From Rhizobiaceae bacterium CPCC 101076 (GTDB lineage: Bacteria; Pseudomonadota; Alphaproteobacteria; Rhizobiales; Methylopilaceae): a stretch of DNA of 64,000 nucleotides. The notes below the pieces were generated by a model that worked only from the letters and a program-made list of their open reading frames with translations, made no database searches and was not told where the DNA came from. The position numbers were made by a program, and so were the translations under genes. Shown piece after piece: positions 8,353-15,865 of this stretch. The DNA lies in the NCBI GenBank assembly GCA_003347645.1, contig QDFX01000004.1, positions 124,001 to 188,000 of the forward strand. Reading direction: 5' to 3'. The stretch's first letter is position 1. Every line of letters starts with the position of its first letter.

Positions 8353-9111
8353 ATGTCACTCGATTTCGGACTGGAGCGGGAAGAGGCGCGGACGGAGCCC
8401 TCGCCCTATAGCCCCTTGCCGCCCGCCGAGCCGGAGCCCGCGCCAGACATGCGAAAGCGCCGGCGTCGCCAGATCGTCCGCATCATCGCGGCGATCATCG
8501 CCCTGCCCTTTGTCCTGACGGTCGTCTACACCGTCGTCCCGCCGGTCTCGACGCTGATGCTTGGCCGCTGGCTGACCCTGCAGCCCGTCGAGCGCGACTG
8601 GGTGTCGTTCGAGCGCATCAACCCGTCCCTCGCGCGCGCCGTCATCTCGTCCGAGGACGCCCGGTTCTGCAGCCATTGGGGCGTCGACTGGGACGCGCTT
8701 TGGCTCGTCATCGAGGAAGCGGGAGAAGACGGCCCGTCGCGCGGCGCCTCGACGATCACGATGCAGGTGGCGAAGAACCTGTTTCTCTGGCCGGGAGGCG
8801 GCTACCTCCGCAAGCCGTTCGAGATCGTGCTCGCGACATGGATCGACCTCGTCTGGTCGAAGCGCCGGACGATGGAGGTCTATCTCAACATCGTCGAATG
8901 GGGCCCGAACGGCGTCTTCGGCGCCGAGGCGATCGCCCGCAAGGCGTTCCGGAAGCCCGCCGCGAACCTCAACGCGGGCGAGTCCGCCATCCTCGCAGCC
9001 GCGCTGCCGAACCCGATCGTGCGCAATTCAGCGAAGCCGACGCGCCTGCAGATGCGCCGCGCCGCGGGCATTTCCTCACGCGGGGCTGATACCTCCTGCC
9101 TCTCGCGCTGA
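8353..9111 (+). CDS. mtgA: Monofunctional biosynthetic peptidoglycan transglycosylase
   Basis: GT51 glycosyltransferase that polymerises lipid II into glycan strands at the inner membrane. The 252-aa protein has a short cytoplasmic tail with an RKRRRR stop-transfer patch, one membrane helix (about residues 40-60), and the GT51 motifs: catalytic 'SSEDARFCSHWGVDW', then 'GASTITMQVAKNLFLW', 'KRRTMEVYLNIVEWGPNGVF' and 'GAEAIARKAFRKPA'. There is no transpeptidase domain. The start is the ATG at 8353; the long upstream extension overlaps ispG in another frame and is spurious. Confidence 0.93.
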   Translation: MSLDFGLEREEARTEPSPYSPLPPAEPEPAPDMRKRRRRQIVRIIAAIIALPFVLTVVYTVVPPVSTLMLGRWLTLQPVERDWVSFERINPSLARAVISSEDARFCSHWGVDWDALWLVIEEAGEDGPSRGASTITMQVAKNLFLWPGGGYLRKPFEIVLATWIDLVWSKRRTMEVYLNIVEWGPNGVFGAEAIARKAFRKPAANLNAGESAILAAALPNPIVRNSAKPTRLQMRRAAGISSRGADTSCLSR

Positions 9112-9166
9112 TAGCCTCTGGCGTTTCTCGGCAACCGGTGCTATCAGCACCGCCAATCTTTTCGCC

Positions 9167-9190
9167 GACGCGACTGGAAACGGTCGCGTC
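9167..9190 (+). promoter_or_regulatory. Stem-loop in the rpmF leader
   Basis: GACGCGAC (9167-9174) pairs perfectly with GTCGCGTC (9183-9190) around an 8-base loop, followed five bases later by TTTTT. It lies just upstream of the rpmF ribosome-binding site. It could end the mtgA transcript or act as a leader structure of rpmF; the sequence does not decide. Confidence 0.45.
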
Positions 9191-9213
9191 GCAGCTTTTT
9201 GAGGTATCCGCAA

Positions 9214-9399
9214 ATGGCCGTTCCGAAACGAAAGACCTCGCCGTCCAAGCGCGGCATGCGCCGCTCCGCAGACGCGATCAAGGCTCCGACCTATATCGAG
9301 GACAAGGACTCGGGCGAGCTGCGCCGTCCGCACCACCTCGACCTCAAGACCGGCATGTATCGCGGTCGCCAGGTTCTGACGCCGAAGGCCGAAGCCTGA
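9214..9399 (+). CDS. rpmF: 50S ribosomal protein L32
   Basis: The 61-aa product begins '[20 protein letters not shown]', the canonical L32 N-terminus, and ends with the basic tail seen in alphaproteobacterial L32. There is no zinc-ribbon CxxC pair, as in the C-minus L32 type. ATG 9214 has GAGG about nine bases upstream. A strong terminator follows the stop. Confidence 0.97.
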   Translation: MAVPKRKTSPSKRGMRRSADAIKAPTYIEDKDSGELRRPHHLDLKTGMYRGRQVLTPKAEA

Positions 9400-9420
9400 C
9401 CCAGGCCAACGGTTTGAATC

Positions 9421-9450
9421 AAAAAGCCGGCCCTCGTGGCCGGCTTTTTT
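9421..9450 (+). terminator. Intrinsic terminator after rpmF
   Basis: AGCCGGCC (9425-9432) and GGCCGGCT (9438-9445) form an 8-bp GC stem with a CTCGT loop, preceded by AAAA and followed by TTTTT. It serves rpmF, and the A-run allows it to work for the convergent small gene as well. Confidence 0.92.
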
Positions 9451-9468
9451 GTTGCCCGTGACCGAGCT

Positions 9469-9777
9469 TCAGGCGACCCAGCTCAGGCCCGGCTCGCGGT
9501 GGCCGGCGCGGATGATGTCCGACGCCGCGCCGTAGGCGGAAAAACCCTCTGAACCCGCGATGCGGCGGCGAGCCCGCGTCTGCGGCATGTCGAGCCGCGT
9601 GGCGATGAGCTGCGCGATCAGCGGAGCGCTGGTCAACGTCGCCGTCCCAGCATGTTCGGACGGCGCGGCATCGAGCACGACAAGCGCCGTGCCGCCGCCG
9701 CTCCACGAATTGTCCTGATACGCATCGTTCGACACTGGCACCGACGTCCCATTTCGGGACGCTCCTGCTCCCGACAA
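9469..9777 (-). CDS. Small conserved hypothetical protein
   Basis: A 102-aa protein without a known domain. The segment 'LIAQLIATRLDMPQTRARRR' followed by 'FSAYGAASDI' resembles small hypothetical proteins I have seen in other Hyphomicrobiales, so I regard it as a real gene. The N-terminal third is low complexity (Gly/Ser/Asn). No signal peptide or membrane helix is visible. The start is uncertain: TTG 9777 gives the longest form and in-frame GTG codons about 12 residues in would shorten it. It is divergent from the GGDEF/EAL gene across 70 bases. Confidence 0.55.
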   Translation of the reverse strand: MSGAGASRNGTSVPVSNDAYQDNSWSGGGTALVVLDAAPSEHAGTATLTSAPLIAQLIATRLDMPQTRARRRIAGSEGFSAYGAASDIIRAGHREPGLSWVA

Positions 9778-9847
9778 CCCGATTCACGCAAGTTCAATGC
9801 CAGAATAGGCGGGAAAGGTCCGGTTTGGTAAGTTTTCGTTAACGGTC

Positions 9848-11560
9848 TTGCGCTACGCTCGGTGCGCGGGGCAAGCTCGGCCCGGAATCTGGTTGGGAAC
9901 CCGTCGCTTGGCCGAACTCGCCGCCCCGGAACTTCTCAGCGAGATCGAGGCCGCGGTCTACGAATGGACCGTATCTTCCGACACCCTGACCTGGTTCCCG
10001 AAACCTCCGCCCGCCCTCTCGGGACGCGATCTCTCGAGCGGCCAGGCCTGGGCCGCCTCCACCGACCCCGATGCCATGACGTCCCGTCACACCGCGATCT
10101 TCGGTTCGACCGCTCGCGACGAGGGCGAGGGCGTTGCGTATGAACTGGAATATCCGGTCCGCATCGACGGCCGGGACGGTCCACGGCATGTCTGGATCGA
10201 GGATGTCGGCCATTGGTATGCTGGCGCCGACGGCTTGCCTGCGCGCGCCCGCGGCATGATCCGTGTCGTAACGGGACGGCACGAGGCGGAGCAGCGCCTC
10301 GCGATCCAGACCCGGTTCGACCCGCTCACGGGTACGCTGAACCGGCTGAAACTGCTCGACGTGCTGGAAAGCATGCTGGCCGACGGCAAGCGCTATCGGA
10401 CCTCCTGTTCCTTCCTCCTTCTCGCCGTCGAGAACATCGGCGCGCTGAACGAGGCGTACGGAGACACGACTCCGGACGAGATCATCGCGGGCGTCGCCAA
10501 GCGCCTCCGGTCCAGGATGCGCACCGGCGACGCGCTCGGCCGCTTCTCGACCACGATCTTCGGCCTCGCGCTTGCCAATTGCGGGCTGACGGAACTCGGC
10601 GTCGCCGCCCGCCGCTTCATGGATGCGGTCCACGAGGAGCCCATCGAAACCTCCGCCGGTCCGGTCGGCGTCCGCGTCACCGGAGCCGGCATCGTCGGTC
10701 CTCGCCACGCCCAGAGCCAGGTCGAAATGGTCGCCCGGGTCTCGGAAACGCTCGCCGAGGCCCGTCGCAAGAGGCGCGGCGCATTCATGCCTTTCGCGCC
10801 CAGTCAGGCTCGAGACGACCGCCGCCGTCGCTACGTCCAACTCGCGGACGAGTTGATGGCCGCGCTGAACACAAACAAGGTGTCTCTGGTTTTTCAACCG
10901 GTGGTTCGCGCCAGGGACGGCGCCGTCATCTGGCATGAAGCCCTTGCCCGCCTCGAAGTAGCCGGAGACCAGGCCTCTCTCAGCGCTCATATCGAGGCGG
11001 CGGAGAAGCTCGGCCTCGTCCATCTTCTCGACCGTCGCGTTCTCGACCTCGTCGTCGCCGCGCTCGAGGCCAACCCCCACGCCGTCATCGCGGTAAATGT
11101 CTCCGCGGACACCGCCGTCGATCCGGAATGGCGCGATCGCGTTCTTCACCTGCTCAAGGTGAAGCCGGCAATTGCGGGCCGGCTTCACGTCGAGATCACG
11201 GAGACCGCGGCGCTCGGCGATTTCGAAGAGACGACCGAGTTCGTCAAGACGCTACGCGAGGCCGGCGTCCAGGTCGCGATAGACGATTTCGGCGCCGGTC
11301 AGACCTCGTTCCGTACCCTGCGTGGCCTGGGCGTCGATCTGGTCAAGATCGACGGCGCGTTCGTCAGGGGCCTAGCCAATTCGACGGAAGACCGCGCCTT
11401 CGTCCGCGCGATCGTCGAACTGGCGCGCGAAATCGGTTTCGAAACGGTCGCCGAGAGCGTCGAGACTGAGGAGATCGCCAAGGTCCTCACGGAGCTCGGC
11501 GCCAGCTACCTGCAGGGCGACTTCTACGGATCCCCGGGTCCGCTGCTCGCCACAGGTTGA
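9848..11560 (+). CDS. PAS-like/GGDEF(degenerate)/EAL cyclic-di-GMP phosphodiesterase
   Basis: A 570-aa soluble protein. Residues about 25-145 look like a PAS-type input domain. Residues 150-310 form a GGDEF fold with the normal entry motif DPLTGTLNR, but the active-site GGDEF is replaced by STTIF (residues 234-238), so cyclase activity is unlikely. The EAL domain (about 330-565) keeps EAL at 364-366, 'HVEITET', 'AIDDFGAGQTSFRTLRGLGV', 'LVKIDGAFV', 'ESVETEE' and 'LQGDFYGSPGPL', and should be able to hydrolyse c-di-GMP. The TTG at 9848 has no clear ribosome-binding site; a TTG at 9908 is an alternative. Confidence 0.87.
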   Translation: MRYARCAGQARPGIWLGTRRLAELAAPELLSEIEAAVYEWTVSSDTLTWFPKPPPALSGRDLSSGQAWAASTDPDAMTSRHTAIFGSTARDEGEGVAYELEYPVRIDGRDGPRHVWIEDVGHWYAGADGLPARARGMIRVVTGRHEAEQRLAIQTRFDPLTGTLNRLKLLDVLESMLADGKRYRTSCSFLLLAVENIGALNEAYGDTTPDEIIAGVAKRLRSRMRTGDALGRFSTTIFGLALANCGLTELGVAARRFMDAVHEEPIETSAGPVGVRVTGAGIVGPRHAQSQVEMVARVSETLAEARRKRRGAFMPFAPSQARDDRRRRYVQLADELMAALNTNKVSLVFQPVVRARDGAVIWHEALARLEVAGDQASLSAHIEAAEKLGLVHLLDRRVLDLVVAALEANPHAVIAVNVSADTAVDPEWRDRVLHLLKVKPAIAGRLHVEITETAALGDFEETTEFVKTLREAGVQVAIDDFGAGQTSFRTLRGLGVDLVKIDGAFVRGLANSTEDRAFVRAIVELAREIGFETVAESVETEEIAKVLTELGASYLQGDFYGSPGPLLATG

Positions 11561-11598
11561 GAACGATCACTGCTGCTTGACGAAGAGGCGGATTATGA

Positions 11599-11613
11599 GA
11601 ACAAATATAGAAC
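11599..11613 (+). promoter_or_regulatory. LexA (SOS) box upstream of imuA
   Basis: GAAC-AAATATA-GAAC matches the alphaproteobacterial LexA consensus GAAC-N7-GAAC exactly. It abuts the first ATG of imuA, which suggests the LexA site overlaps the promoter or transcript start. imuA is a classic SOS gene, so site and gene support each other. Confidence 0.85.
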
Positions 11614-12396
11614 ATGATCCGCAGATCAAACGCCGCATTGCGCGAAGTCTCACAACCCGATGAGGAGCCTCGCTCTCTCACCGCCGAGACGCGTCCACGA
11701 CTTCCGCTGGCTTTCGGCGTTTCGGCTCTCGATTCACATCTGGCAGACGGCGGACTGGCTCGCGGCGCGCTGCACGAGATTGCAGACAATGGCGACAACG
11801 TCGTTGATGGCGCCGCTGCCACGTTGTTCGCCGAGGGAATCGTGGCGAGGGCCGGAGGCGCAGTTTTGTGGTGCGTCGGCAAGCCGGACCTCTTCGCGCC
11901 GGCCACGGGGCAGGCGGGGCTCGCCACGTCGCGCCTGAGCTATGTCGAGGCCGGCAGCCACAAGGAATTGGTCAGCCGCGCGGAAGCCGCCCTTTCGTCC
12001 GGCGCGTTCGGTTCGGTCGTTATTGAAACGGCGGCGCTGACCACGACGGCGTTGCGACGGTTGCAGCGGTCGGCGGAAAGCACAGGCGCCCTCGGCATCA
12101 TCATCCGTCGCGGGCCCCCAGGGAAAGCAACCGCGCTTCTCGCAACCCAATGGCGGATAGGCTCGCTGCAGGTGACTTCGACGCGCTCGCGCTGGAACGT
12201 CGAACTCGTCCACGCGACCAATGGCGCAACGACGAACGTCGTCATCGAGGCCTGCGACGAGCAGGGCCGCGTCGCGATCCCGACGCTCGTGTCCGACGGG
12301 CATGCCGGATCGAATATCGCGCGGCGCTTCGCCGCTACCCAGGCGGCGCGGGCAACGCCCGTCCGCGCTCCGTTATCGATGGTCAGGGGTGACTGA
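11614..12396 (+). CDS. imuA: ImuA-like RecA-fold accessory protein of the mutasome
   Basis: ImuA normally works with the Y-family-like ImuB and the polymerase DnaE2 in SOS mutagenesis. The 260-aa product has the ImuA layout: 'LAFGVSALDSHLADGGLARG' with 'ALHEIAD', then 'GGAVLWCVGKPDLFAPATGQ', 'SGAFGSVVIETAALTTTALR', 'TQWRIGSL' and 'RSRWNVELVHATNG'. The Walker A region is degenerate, as in other ImuA proteins. The ATG at 11614 lies directly after the LexA box, so either the message is leaderless or a downstream start is used. Unusually, imuB and dnaE2 do not follow: the next DNA is a tctA remnant on the other strand. Confidence 0.82.
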   Translation: MIRRSNAALREVSQPDEEPRSLTAETRPRLPLAFGVSALDSHLADGGLARGALHEIADNGDNVVDGAAATLFAEGIVARAGGAVLWCVGKPDLFAPATGQAGLATSRLSYVEAGSHKELVSRAEAALSSGAFGSVVIETAALTTTALRRLQRSAESTGALGIIIRRGPPGKATALLATQWRIGSLQVTSTRSRWNVELVHATNGATTNVVIEACDEQGRVAIPTLVSDGHAGSNIARRFAATQAARATPVRAPLSMVRGD

Positions 12397-12617
12397 CCGC
12401 CTGCCCGTTCATGTCCTGCAAACGGGGCGTTCTCCTCAGCCTCGATCCGTGCCTGACGACGCTTTCCGATGAACGTCATCGCCAGCGAGAACACCATCAT
12501 CGCGATGATCGCCAATGCCGCCGGCCTATGAATGATGTAGAGGAGATTGCCGCCCGAAAGCTGGTTCGAGCGCAGCAGCTCCGTCTTGAGCATCCGCCCC
12601 AGTAGGCCGATGACGAC
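12397..12617 (-). pseudogene. Remnant of a TctA-type tricarboxylate transporter permease (C-terminal fragment)
   Basis: One minus-strand frame encodes 'GLLGRMLKTELLRSNQLSGG' and then 'IIHRPAALAIIAMMVFSLAM', which resembles the C-terminal end of TctA large permease subunits (GRmlEteLRrSllLSgGd, then RPia and the last membrane helix). Only about 70 of some 500 residues remain. There is no start codon, and the frame runs on without its own stop into the antisense of imuA. No tctB or tctC is nearby. I read it as a decayed scrap left by a rearrangement. Confidence 0.6.
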
Positions 12618-12651
12618 CGCGGCTCGTCTGACGCCGGAATCCGAAGCGGGA

Positions 12652-13254
12652 TCAGGGGTCCAGGTGGCGCATCGCCTCAAGATCGTTCGGCTCATCGACG
12701 TCGAGGAGCACGCCCGGATCGTCGGTATCGACGACCGCTAGGTTCGTGCCCAAAGCTTTCAGGATGGCCCGGGCTCCAATGTCGCCGCTTAGCGATGCGA
12801 CCTCGTCGAACAGGGAACGGCGAAGAAGCACAGGGTGCCCCCATTGCCCTTGGAAAGCCGGGACGGCGGCCGGGCGCGACCCGATGGTCGACAGCAGATC
12901 GGCGGCCATCGAGTGAGGCACTCGCGGCATATCTCCCAGGAACACGAAAACCGCGTCGGCCGATGCCGGCAAAGCCTTGATGCCGGCCCTCAGGCTGGCG
13001 GACAGGCCGTGCCCATGGTCCGCGGCGTGGATGGCTGAGATACGGCCTCCATGACGCTTGGCGGCGCGCTCCACCTCTTTACGATTCGCTCCCGTGACGA
13101 GAACGATCGTTAGCGCGGGAGAGGCCAGCGCCGCATCGATGGCTCCGTCGAGGAGCACGCCTTGCTGCCAAGGCGCGAGCAACTTGCGTCCACCGAAGCG
13201 TGTCGCAGCCCCACCCGCGAGGACGAGGGCGTGGACGTCCCTCGCAGTGGTCAT
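12652..13254 (-). CDS. MobA/MocA-like molybdopterin nucleotidyltransferase
   Basis: A 200-aa NTP transferase with the N-terminal motif 'ALVLAGGAATRFGGRKLLAP', the central 'FVFLGDMPRVP' and 'PAFQGQWGHPVLLRRSLFDE'. This family attaches CMP or GMP to molybdopterin or is otherwise used in cofactor maturation. Next to xdhC and a xanthine dehydrogenase-family enzyme, a MocA-type role (molybdopterin cytosine dinucleotide) is most likely. The ATG at 13254 gives the usual N-terminus; the in-frame extension to 13389 lies over xdhC. It is the last gene of the eleven-gene minus-strand operon, four bases after xdhC. Confidence 0.85.
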   Translation of the reverse strand: MTTARDVHALVLAGGAATRFGGRKLLAPWQQGVLLDGAIDAALASPALTIVLVTGANRKEVERAAKRHGGRISAIHAADHGHGLSASLRAGIKALPASADAVFVFLGDMPRVPHSMAADLLSTIGSRPAAVPAFQGQWGHPVLLRRSLFDEVASLSGDIGARAILKALGTNLAVVDTDDPGVLLDVDEPNDLEAMRHLDP

Positions 13255-13258
13255 AGGC

Positions 13259-14299
13259 TCAGGCCGACACCGCCGGCACCGTGTCGATCCGATTGGCAGG
13301 CTCGGAACGGACAGTCCGCTGGTGCTGCGCGGCATGCGCTGTGGCGATGATCTCCGCATAGATCGCCGTCGCGATCTCCCACGGGGCACGACCGCCGAGC
13401 GACAGGCCGATCGGGGCTTTCAGGCGGGCGATATTGTCGTCCGACAATCCCGCCATGCGCAGACGCTCCAGTTTCCCCGGCAGGCGGCGCGAGCTTCCGA
13501 GCAGTCCGACATAACCGGCGGCGGAGGGAAGCGCCGCCATCAGCGATGCGTGATCGTGGATTTCGTCGTGGAGCGCAATGACGACGGCGGTCCAGGGATC
13601 GAGGCCGATCGTGGCCAGCGCCTCGGAAGGCGACGAGCGATGATAGGCTATGCCCGCCACCGGCGGCGGCGAGAGCGGACCGTTCGGCCGAACGAGCATG
13701 ACTTCCGCGCCAGCCTGGGTCGCCAGCGCGCACAGAGCCAGCGACATCGGATCGGCGCCGAGAACGACGACGCGCTGGCGCGGGTCGAACCGGCGGACGA
13801 CGACATCGTCGTCTCCCGTCGCCGGCCGCTGGCCCTGCTCGGTCAGGCACATGCGCTCGCGCCCATTGGTCAGCCACAGCGCGGGCTGCCGGGCTTCGGT
13901 GAGAGTGATGAGCCGGGCCGCCGCCGGGTCGTCGGGCAATACGCGCTCGATCAGGACCTCGATCCGTCCGCCGCATGGCAGGCGGATATCGATCGGGCCG
14001 CCCTGGCCGTAGACCAGCCAGCGCGGCTGGCCGTCGGCGATGACGGCGCGGCCGTGAAGCACGATATCGGCCTCGACGCAGCCGCCGGACAGATAGCCGG
14101 ACGCGCCGTCCGAGGTGACGAGCATCTGGGCGCCGACGCCACGAGGAGCGCCGCCCTGGGCCGCGAACAAAGTGACGAGCGCCACCGCGCGATTGCGATC
14201 CAGCTCGGCCCGGAGCGCCGGGCGGATGTCGTCGACCAGACCGAACAGGGGCCAGTCATCCTGCGGACTTCCGATGACGGGACCGGTTTCTTCCATCAT
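13259..14299 (-). CDS. xdhC: XdhC/CoxI family molybdenum-cofactor insertion protein
   Basis: The 346-aa product has an N-terminal XdhC/CoxI domain ('ALVTLFAAQGGAPRGVGAQM', 'GYLSGGCVEADI', 'RLPCGGRIEVLIE') and a C-terminal Rossmann domain ('RVVVLGADPMSLALCALA', 'ALHDEIHDHASLMAALPSAA', 'YVGLLGSSRR', 'LKAPIGLSLGGRAPWEIA'). XdhC proteins bind and sulfurate the cofactor before insertion into xanthine dehydrogenase-type enzymes. The obvious client is the Mo subunit encoded at 17889-20060 in the same operon. Its start overlaps the soxA stop (ATGA type), indicating coupling with the sulfur genes. Confidence 0.9.
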   Translation of the reverse strand: MMEETGPVIGSPQDDWPLFGLVDDIRPALRAELDRNRAVALVTLFAAQGGAPRGVGAQMLVTSDGASGYLSGGCVEADIVLHGRAVIADGQPRWLVYGQGGPIDIRLPCGGRIEVLIERVLPDDPAAARLITLTEARQPALWLTNGRERMCLTEQGQRPATGDDDVVVRRFDPRQRVVVLGADPMSLALCALATQAGAEVMLVRPNGPLSPPPVAGIAYHRSSPSEALATIGLDPWTAVVIALHDEIHDHASLMAALPSAAGYVGLLGSSRRLPGKLERLRMAGLSDDNIARLKAPIGLSLGGRAPWEIATAIYAEIIATAHAAQHQRTVRSEPANRIDTVPAVSA

Positions 14300-15072
14300 G
14301 GCCTTACTCCCGGCGTCTCGACCGCAAGGCCGGACGCGCGCGTATTAAGATAAGCTTCGAGATCGATGAATTCCTGCGAACCGAATTCGTAAGGCTCGGC
14401 CCTGACGCCGACCATGCAATTACGCATGCGGCGCTGGAGCGAGCCGACCGACTGCCATTCCAGGCGATAGATCGGATAGCCCGTCGGATGGGCCTGCGTG
14501 ATCGGGCTGCCGCCGAGGCGCTTGTCCCAATTGTCGTCATGACAGGACGCGCAGGAGAGATCGAGCTGGCCGATCCTCGCCTCGAACAGGCGTTTGCCAT
14601 TTTCCCGCGACGGCGTCAGCCGCTCGTCGACGGGCGGCGCGACGGGCATTCCGCGCGATTGAGTGCCGACATAGGTGGTGAGCGCGAGAAGTTCCTCGCT
14701 TCCGCGCGGAAACGGTTCGGCCGTTTGCTTGTCCCGGCGGCAAAGCTTGATGCGGCCCGCGAGATCGATCGCCTTGCCGGACGTCTCGTCAAACGCCGGA
14801 TGACGGGCGGCGGCGCCTCGCATGCTGACCTCGGCATCGCCGTGGCAGGAGGCGCAACTTTTCATCGCGGGACCGACCGGCTCCCGCCACAGACGTTCGC
14901 CGTCGAGCACCGAGAACATCCCCGGATTGCTCGTATCGTCCGCCTGCATCGCCTGTGTCTCCCTCGACATGAATCCGCTTCCTGACTTCTTTTCTTCTCC
15001 CGCGATCTCCGCCATCGCACCGCCACCAAAAATGATCGCGAAAACCGCGAGGCCAGGCTTTCGCCACACCAT
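14296..15072 (-). CDS. soxA: Sulfur-oxidation cytochrome c subunit SoxA-like
   Basis: A 258-aa periplasmic c-type cytochrome. A signal peptide covers about residues 1-21. Two heme motifs CASCH are present (Cys73/Cys76/His77 and Cys174/Cys177/His178), so it is a diheme type. The conserved SoxA segment 'QRRMRNCMVGVRAEPYEFGS' supplies Cys219, the cysteine that ligates the active-site heme and carries the persulfide in known SoxA. With SoxX it oxidatively couples sulfur compounds to the SoxY arm. It overlaps soxZ upstream and xdhC downstream by a few bases. Confidence 0.92.
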   Translation of the reverse strand: MVWRKPGLAVFAIIFGGGAMAEIAGEEKKSGSGFMSRETQAMQADDTSNPGMFSVLDGERLWREPVGPAMKSCASCHGDAEVSMRGAAARHPAFDETSGKAIDLAGRIKLCRRDKQTAEPFPRGSEELLALTTYVGTQSRGMPVAPPVDERLTPSRENGKRLFEARIGQLDLSCASCHDDNWDKRLGGSPITQAHPTGYPIYRLEWQSVGSLQRRMRNCMVGVRAEPYEFGSQEFIDLEAYLNTRASGLAVETPGVRP

Positions 15073-15395
15073 CAGTTCACCGCGATTTCGGCCGTCGCCG
15101 TCTGCGTCTGGCCGTCGTCACCAGTCCAGGCGAAGGTGATCGTGCCGCTCTCGGTCGCGACCGTCGAGAAGGCGATGAACGGATTGGCCGATACGGCAGG
15201 GAACAGATCTGCGGAGAAAATCTCCGCGCCGCCATAGGTGCAGACGAAGCGGTTGATGATGTCGCGCGGGATCATCTGGCCGTTCGGGCCTTGCCGGTAG
15301 CCGGTCTCCATCTTGTGCGCGATCATCGCCCTGATCTCGATGATGTCGCCCTTGCGCGCCGTCTTCGGCGCATTGATGAGCGCGCGGGCGGTCAT
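15072..15395 (-). CDS. soxZ: Sulfur-oxidation carrier partner SoxZ-like
   Basis: The 107-aa product has the SoxZ pattern: 'INAPKTARKGDIIEIRAMIA' with 'HKMETGYRQGPNG', 'INRFVCTYGGAEIFSADLFP', 'FIAFSTVATESGTITFAWT' and a final 'AEIAV'. SoxZ is an immunoglobulin-like protein that dimerises with SoxY in the periplasm; it has no signal peptide itself and is exported with its partner. Start and stop overlap soxY and soxA. Confidence 0.92.
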   Translation of the reverse strand: MTARALINAPKTARKGDIIEIRAMIAHKMETGYRQGPNGQMIPRDIINRFVCTYGGAEIFSADLFPAVSANPFIAFSTVATESGTITFAWTGDDGQTQTATAEIAVN

Positions 15396-15865
15396 GACAA
15401 GTCCTCAATGCAGGCGGCGAGCGTGACGATGACGCTTGCCCGGCTCGACCAGAAACTGCCGTCCGTCAGCTCGGCGATCGCGACGACCGTCTGCGACGTG
15501 GCGAGGCGGATGCGCGACGAGACGCGGGCCCGGCCGGAGCGCGGACCAAGGTGGAAGATGGCGATGTCGGCCTGCGGATTCTTCTCGTTGAACAGCGCGA
15601 TGCGACGGACATGATCCTCGGCCGTCATCGGGCTCTCGACATCGATCGTGACGCCCACCGCGTTGCCGTTTTCGAGCAACGGCGGAATGTCGAGCTTCAC
15701 CCGGCCGTCGTTCAGAGCCTTGCCGCCGGTGAAACCCCGGATCGCGTCATCCAGCGTCGGGCGGGCAAGGACCGCTCGGGGCAACGTGAGCACGACGAGC
15801 CCGGCACCCGCACCGAAGATGAGGTCGCGCCTTGCGAGACGGATGCTGGTCGGACCGGACATCAT
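15392..15865 (-). CDS. SoxY-related protein with an AACIE arm
   Basis: A 157-aa Tat-exported protein: an RR motif (ARRDLIF) precedes a hydrophobic core, then the SoxY domain ('DDAIRGFTGG', 'GRVKLDIPPLLENGNAVGVT', 'HVRRIALFNEKNP', 'TSQTVVAIAELTDGSFWSS'). In genuine SoxY the chain ends in GGCGG, whose cysteine carries the sulfur substrate. Here it ends VTLAACIEDLS: Cys152 is kept but its context is AACIE with five residues after the cysteine. I recall that such proteins are set apart in protein-family databases as SoxY-related AACIE-arm proteins with unproven cargo. Stop overlaps soxZ, start overlaps soxX. Confidence 0.88.
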   Translation of the reverse strand: MMSGPTSIRLARRDLIFGAGAGLVVLTLPRAVLARPTLDDAIRGFTGGKALNDGRVKLDIPPLLENGNAVGVTIDVESPMTAEDHVRRIALFNEKNPQADIAIFHLGPRSGRARVSSRIRLATSQTVVAIAELTDGSFWSSRASVIVTLAACIEDLS

